Assembly: GCA_031546845.1 (NCBI GenBank)
Contig: JAVBJT010000005.1
Location: 40,460 to 104,459 of the forward strand
Length of the DNA: 64,000 nucleotides
Origin: Azoarcus sp031546845
GTDB lineage: Bacteria > Pseudomonadota > Gammaproteobacteria > Burkholderiales > Rhodocyclaceae
Direction of reading: 5' to 3'
Below the pieces are notes generated by a model that worked only from the letters and a program-made list of their open reading frames with translations, searched no databases and was not told the DNA's origin. Shown one piece after another: positions 61,143-64,000 of this stretch (the stretch's first letter is position 1; every line of letters starts with the position of its first letter). The position numbers and the translations under genes were made by a program.

Positions 61143-62894
61143 ATGCTCGATTCAAACGACAAGCAATCGACCGCCGCGATGCAGGCGATGTTTGTTGCCG
61201 GCCAGCAAATGGCACAAAATTTTTTCGATATGGTCGCGCGCCAGCATGCGGCTATCCAGAACTCCAGCGGGGCGGCGGCAGGTGTGCCCATGCCTGAAAC
61301 GCAGACTCTGACGCGCTTGCAGAAAGAGTTCGCCGATCAACATACCGCGCTGTGGTCGGCCATGCTGGCACGCCACAACGGCGAAACGGTCGAGCCGATC
61401 GTTACGCCGGAGGCGGGCGACCGCCGCTTCGGTTCCGCTGAATGGGCTAAAAGCCCGATATTCGACTATCTGCGCCAGGCTTACCTGATCAACGCCGGTT
61501 TCCTGCGCCAGGTTGCCGAGGAACTGCCGATTGCCGATGGTCGGGCGAAGTCGCGCATCCAGTTTCTGACCCGGCAATACATCGACGCGCTGGCGCCGAC
61601 GAATTTTGCCGCCACCAACCCGGATTTCATCAAAACCGCGCTTGAAACGAACGGGGAGAGCATTACCCAGGGCGTCAAGAATCTGCTCGCCGACCTTGAA
61701 AAAGGCCGCATTTCGATGACTGACGACGATGCTTTCGAAGTTGGCCGCAATCTGGCGACGACGCCGGGCGCGGTCATCTACGAAAACGATCTGATGCAGC
61801 TCATCCAATACTCGCCGCTGACGGAGAAGGTGGCGCAGGTGCCGTTGCTGATCGTGCCGCCGTGCATCAACAAGTTCTACATCCTGGATCTCCAGCCGGA
61901 GAACTCCTTGGTGCGTTTCGCCATCGAGCAGGGCCAGACGGTTTTCCTGGTGTCGTGGAAAAACCCGAACGCGAGCGAAGGCCACTTCGCCTGGGACGAT
62001 TATCTGGAAAAAGGACCGCTGACCGCGCTGGACGTGGTGCGCTCGGTCACAAAGGTGAAGAAGCCGAATGTGCTTGGTTTCTGCGTCGGCGGGACGATCC
62101 TGACCTCGGCCCTGGCCGTGGCGGCGGCGCGCGGCGAGGACCCGGTGGCCAGCCTGACCTTGATGACCACGCTGCTCGATTTTTCCGACGCCGGCGAACT
62201 GAGCTGCCTGGTCGATGAGGCCGGGCAGGCCGCGCGCGAAGCGGCTATCGGTAAGGGCGGGCTGCTCAAGGGGCAGGAACTCGCCAACGTTTTCTCTTCG
62301 TTGCGCGCCAACGATCTGATCTGGCAATACGTGGTCGGCAACTATCTCAAGGGGCAGAAGCCGCAACCGTTCGATTTGCTGTATTGGAATTCGGACGCGA
62401 CCAATCTTCCCGGTCCGTTTCTTACCTGGTATCTGCGCAATCTGTATCTCGACAACAGTTTGTGCGTGCCGGGGCGATTGAAAATGCTCGGCTCCAAGGT
62501 CGATCTGGGCAAGGTGGTCGCGCCGACTTACCTGCTCGCAACGCGCGAGGACCACATCGTGCCGTGGAAAGGCGCTTACCTCGGGCGCCGTCTATTGGGT
62601 GGCGAAACAACCTTCGTGCTGGGCGCGAGCGGGCACATTGCCGGCGCGATCAACCCGGCATCGAAGAACCGCCGCAGCTATTGGACGGATGGCGGGGCAA
62701 ACACCGGGCGGATCACGGACCCGGAAGAGTGGCTGACCGGTGCGACCGAACAGAAGGGAAGCTGGTGGCTCGATTGGATCGAGTGGCTGCGTCCGTATGG
62801 CGGCAAGCAAACGGCGGCGCGCGGTCGTCTGGGGAGCACGAAATACGAGCCGATCGAGCCGGCACCCGGGCGTTACGTCAAGGCGCGCGCCTAG
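61143..62894 (+). CDS. phaC: Class I poly(3-hydroxyalkanoate) synthase PhaC
   Basis: PhaC polymerises 3-hydroxyacyl-CoA into storage granules. The 583-residue protein has the lipase-like box GFCVGG with catalytic Cys314. The Asp of TREDHIVPWKGAY and His of GASGHIAGAIN complete the triad. N-terminal PHA-synthase features are seen in VAQVPLLIVPPCINKFYILD. GGGAGAGA precedes the ATG. It is followed by phaB; the usual phaA thiolase gene is not between them. Confidence 0.97.
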   Translation: MLDSNDKQSTAAMQAMFVAGQQMAQNFFDMVARQHAAIQNSSGAAAGVPMPETQTLTRLQKEFADQHTALWSAMLARHNGETVEPIVTPEAGDRRFGSAEWAKSPIFDYLRQAYLINAGFLRQVAEELPIADGRAKSRIQFLTRQYIDALAPTNFAATNPDFIKTALETNGESITQGVKNLLADLEKGRISMTDDDAFEVGRNLATTPGAVIYENDLMQLIQYSPLTEKVAQVPLLIVPPCINKFYILDLQPENSLVRFAIEQGQTVFLVSWKNPNASEGHFAWDDYLEKGPLTALDVVRSVTKVKKPNVLGFCVGGTILTSALAVAAARGEDPVASLTLMTTLLDFSDAGELSCLVDEAGQAAREAAIGKGGLLKGQELANVFSSLRANDLIWQYVVGNYLKGQKPQPFDLLYWNSDATNLPGPFLTWYLRNLYLDNSLCVPGRLKMLGSKVDLGKVVAPTYLLATREDHIVPWKGAYLGRRLLGGETTFVLGASGHIAGAINPASKNRRSYWTDGGANTGRITDPEEWLTGATEQKGSWWLDWIEWLRPYGGKQTAARGRLGSTKYEPIEPAPGRYVKARA

Positions 62895-62982
62895 CGGATA
62901 CGGTAAACGGGCGGTGGCGATGAGGGACTCCGCCGCCCGTGGTGACAACCCTCGTAAAAACGGCTGATAGGGAGGAGAAAAT

Positions 62983-63723
62983 ATGTCAAGAGTCGCACTC
63001 GTAACCGGCGGTATGGGCGGTCTCGGCGAAGCTATCTGCATCAAGATGGCGGCGCTTGGGCACAAGGTGGTCACGACGTATTCGCCAGGAAACAGCAAGG
63101 CGGCGGAATGGCTGCAGACGATGAACAATATGGGCTACGGCTTCAAGGGCTTCCCTTGCGATGTGACCGATTTCGATTCGTGCAAGGCATGTGTCGATCA
63201 GGTCGTGCGTGAAGTCGGCTCGGTGGATGTGCTGGTGAACAACGCCGGTATTACCCGCGATCTGACCTTCCGCAAGATGACCAAGGGGGATTGGGACGCG
63301 GTCGTCAAAACCAATCTCGATTCCGTGTTCAACATGACCAAGCAGGTTATGGACAGTATGGTCGAGCGCAAGTGGGGGCGGGTCATCAACGTTTCGTCGG
63401 TCAACGGCCAGAAGGGCGCCTTCGGTCAGACCAACTACTCCGCCGCCAAAGCCGGCATGCACGGTTTCACCAAGGCGCTGGCGCTGGAAGTAGCGCGCAA
63501 TGGCGTGACGGTGAATACGATTTCGCCGGGTTATATCGGTACCAAGATGGTGATGGCCATTCCGCAGGAAATTCTCGATTCCAAAATCCTGCCGCAAATT
63601 CCCATCAGCCGGCTGGGCAAACCGGAGGAAATCGCGGGTCTGGTTGCTTATCTGTCGTCGGAAGAGGCGGCATTCGTAACTGGTGCCAATATTTCCATCA
63701 ACGGCGGCCAGCACATGTCCTGA
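62983..63723 (+). CDS. phaB: Acetoacetyl-CoA reductase PhaB
   Basis: PhaB reduces acetoacetyl-CoA to (R)-3-hydroxybutyryl-CoA with NADPH. The 246-residue short-chain dehydrogenase has the cofactor motif VTGGMGGLGEAI, NNAGITRDLTF and the catalytic Ser and YxxxK in NVSSVNGQKGAFGQTNYSAA then KAG. GGGAGGAG precedes the start. It is the second gene of the phaC-phaB unit and ends at a terminator. Confidence 0.97.
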   Translation: MSRVALVTGGMGGLGEAICIKMAALGHKVVTTYSPGNSKAAEWLQTMNNMGYGFKGFPCDVTDFDSCKACVDQVVREVGSVDVLVNNAGITRDLTFRKMTKGDWDAVVKTNLDSVFNMTKQVMDSMVERKWGRVINVSSVNGQKGAFGQTNYSAAKAGMHGFTKALALEVARNGVTVNTISPGYIGTKMVMAIPQEILDSKILPQIPISRLGKPEEIAGLVAYLSSEEAAFVTGANISINGGQHMS

Positions 63724-63745
63724 TTGCGTTACCGGGATGAAAATG

Positions 63746-63776
63746 AAAACGGACCCGATCAGGTCCGTTTTGTTTT
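63746..63776 (+). terminator. Rho-independent terminator after phaB
   Basis: AAAACGGACC and GGTCCGTTTT form a 10-bp stem around a CGATCA loop, followed by GTTTT. It separates phaB from the tRNA genes on the opposite strand and could also terminate their transcript. Confidence 0.85.
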
Positions 63777-63777
63777 G

Positions 63778-63854
63778 TGGCGGAGCGGACGGGGCTCGAA
63801 CCCGCGACCCCCGGCGTGACAGGCCGGTATTCTAACCAACTGAACTACCGCTCC
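63778..63854 (-). tRNA. tRNA-Asp (anticodon GTC)
   Basis: The 77-nt cloverleaf has acceptor GGAGCGG/CCGCTCC and D-arm TAGTTCAGTTGGTTAGAATA. The anticodon loop CTGTCAC gives GTC, and the T-arm contains GGTTCGAGCC. CCA is encoded. It is downstream of tRNA-Glu on the same strand. Confidence 0.96.
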
Positions 63855-63925
63855 GCGCCAACTTGTACCGGCTTCGCTTATCCGCTGCGCCGGCTGTGTG
63901 CTCGCTTACGCCAGCACATTTGTTC

Positions 63926-64000
63926 TGGCGTCCCCACGGGGATTCGAACCCCGGTTATCGCCGTGAAAGGGCGGTGTCCTAGGCCTCTAGACGATGGGGA
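63926..64000 (-). tRNA. tRNA-Glu (anticodon TTC), lacking its first base at the window edge
   Basis: The cloverleaf has anticodon loop CTTTCAC (TTC), T-arm GGTTCGAATCC and an encoded CCA. The acceptor stem needs one more G on the 5' side, which would be base 64001 outside the window. tRNA-Glu followed by tRNA-Asp is a common order. Confidence 0.95.

Overview
The window looks like chromosomal DNA of a GC-rich betaproteobacterium, perhaps Rhodocyclales or a relative. The pointers are a class I polyhydroxybutyrate module (phaC, phaB, phasin), a PEP-CTERM protein with its system-associated acyltransferase, a putA without the DNA-binding domain, glcDEF, ispB next to tRNA-Pro, and betaproteobacterial gene orders such as rplU-rpmA-obgE-proB and mobB-moeA-moaD-moaE. 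This assignment is inference from gene content; no rRNA is present.

Layout. About 1-7300 is patchy accessory DNA: a DUF2726 superfamily I helicase cut by the left edge, small conserved genes, a PEP-synthase-like protein that seems to be exported, an IS630 transposase scrap, and a Fur-box-controlled pair encoding a small protein and a second ribosomal protein S4. About 7300-37400 is mostly housekeeping DNA: ylqF, putA, a DmeF/RcnR metal efflux pair with its operator, a sigma54 activator plus outer-membrane barrel pair, tRNA-Pro, ispB, an orphan ugpB-ugpQ pair, rlmM, rhlE, a multidomain c-di-GMP-type protein, an M28 peptidase, a PP2C phosphatase, the glycolate oxidase operon with a hidden 54-aa membrane ORF, and rplU-rpmA-obgE-proB.

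About 37400-47500 is a surface and signalling region. It starts with a PEP-CTERM gene behind a consensus sigma54 promoter and a CRP-type site. A decayed ThiF-family gene and a pentapeptide-like scrap follow, then the PEP-CTERM acyltransferase. The rest is an aldo-keto reductase/LysR pair, a response regulator with a degenerate GGDEF domain, acuI, an HDOD protein, lemA, and a GIDE-domain protein carrying a canonical EF-hand loop.

About 47500-64000 is core again: a DinG/YoaA helicase, molybdenum cofactor genes, phasin, clpB with a sigma32 promoter, a hydrolase/thioesterase pair, manC, bamD, rluD, pgeF, phaC, phaB, and tRNA-Asp and tRNA-Glu at the right edge.

The most noteworthy unexplained items are: two copies of a 111-bp element with terminal inverted repeats, whose right end supplies the TGA stop codon of the neighbouring gene in both places; the apparent iron control of an S4 paralog; the sigma54/CRP architecture at the PEP-CTERM gene; and several signalling proteins whose GGDEF or EAL catalytic motifs are lost.
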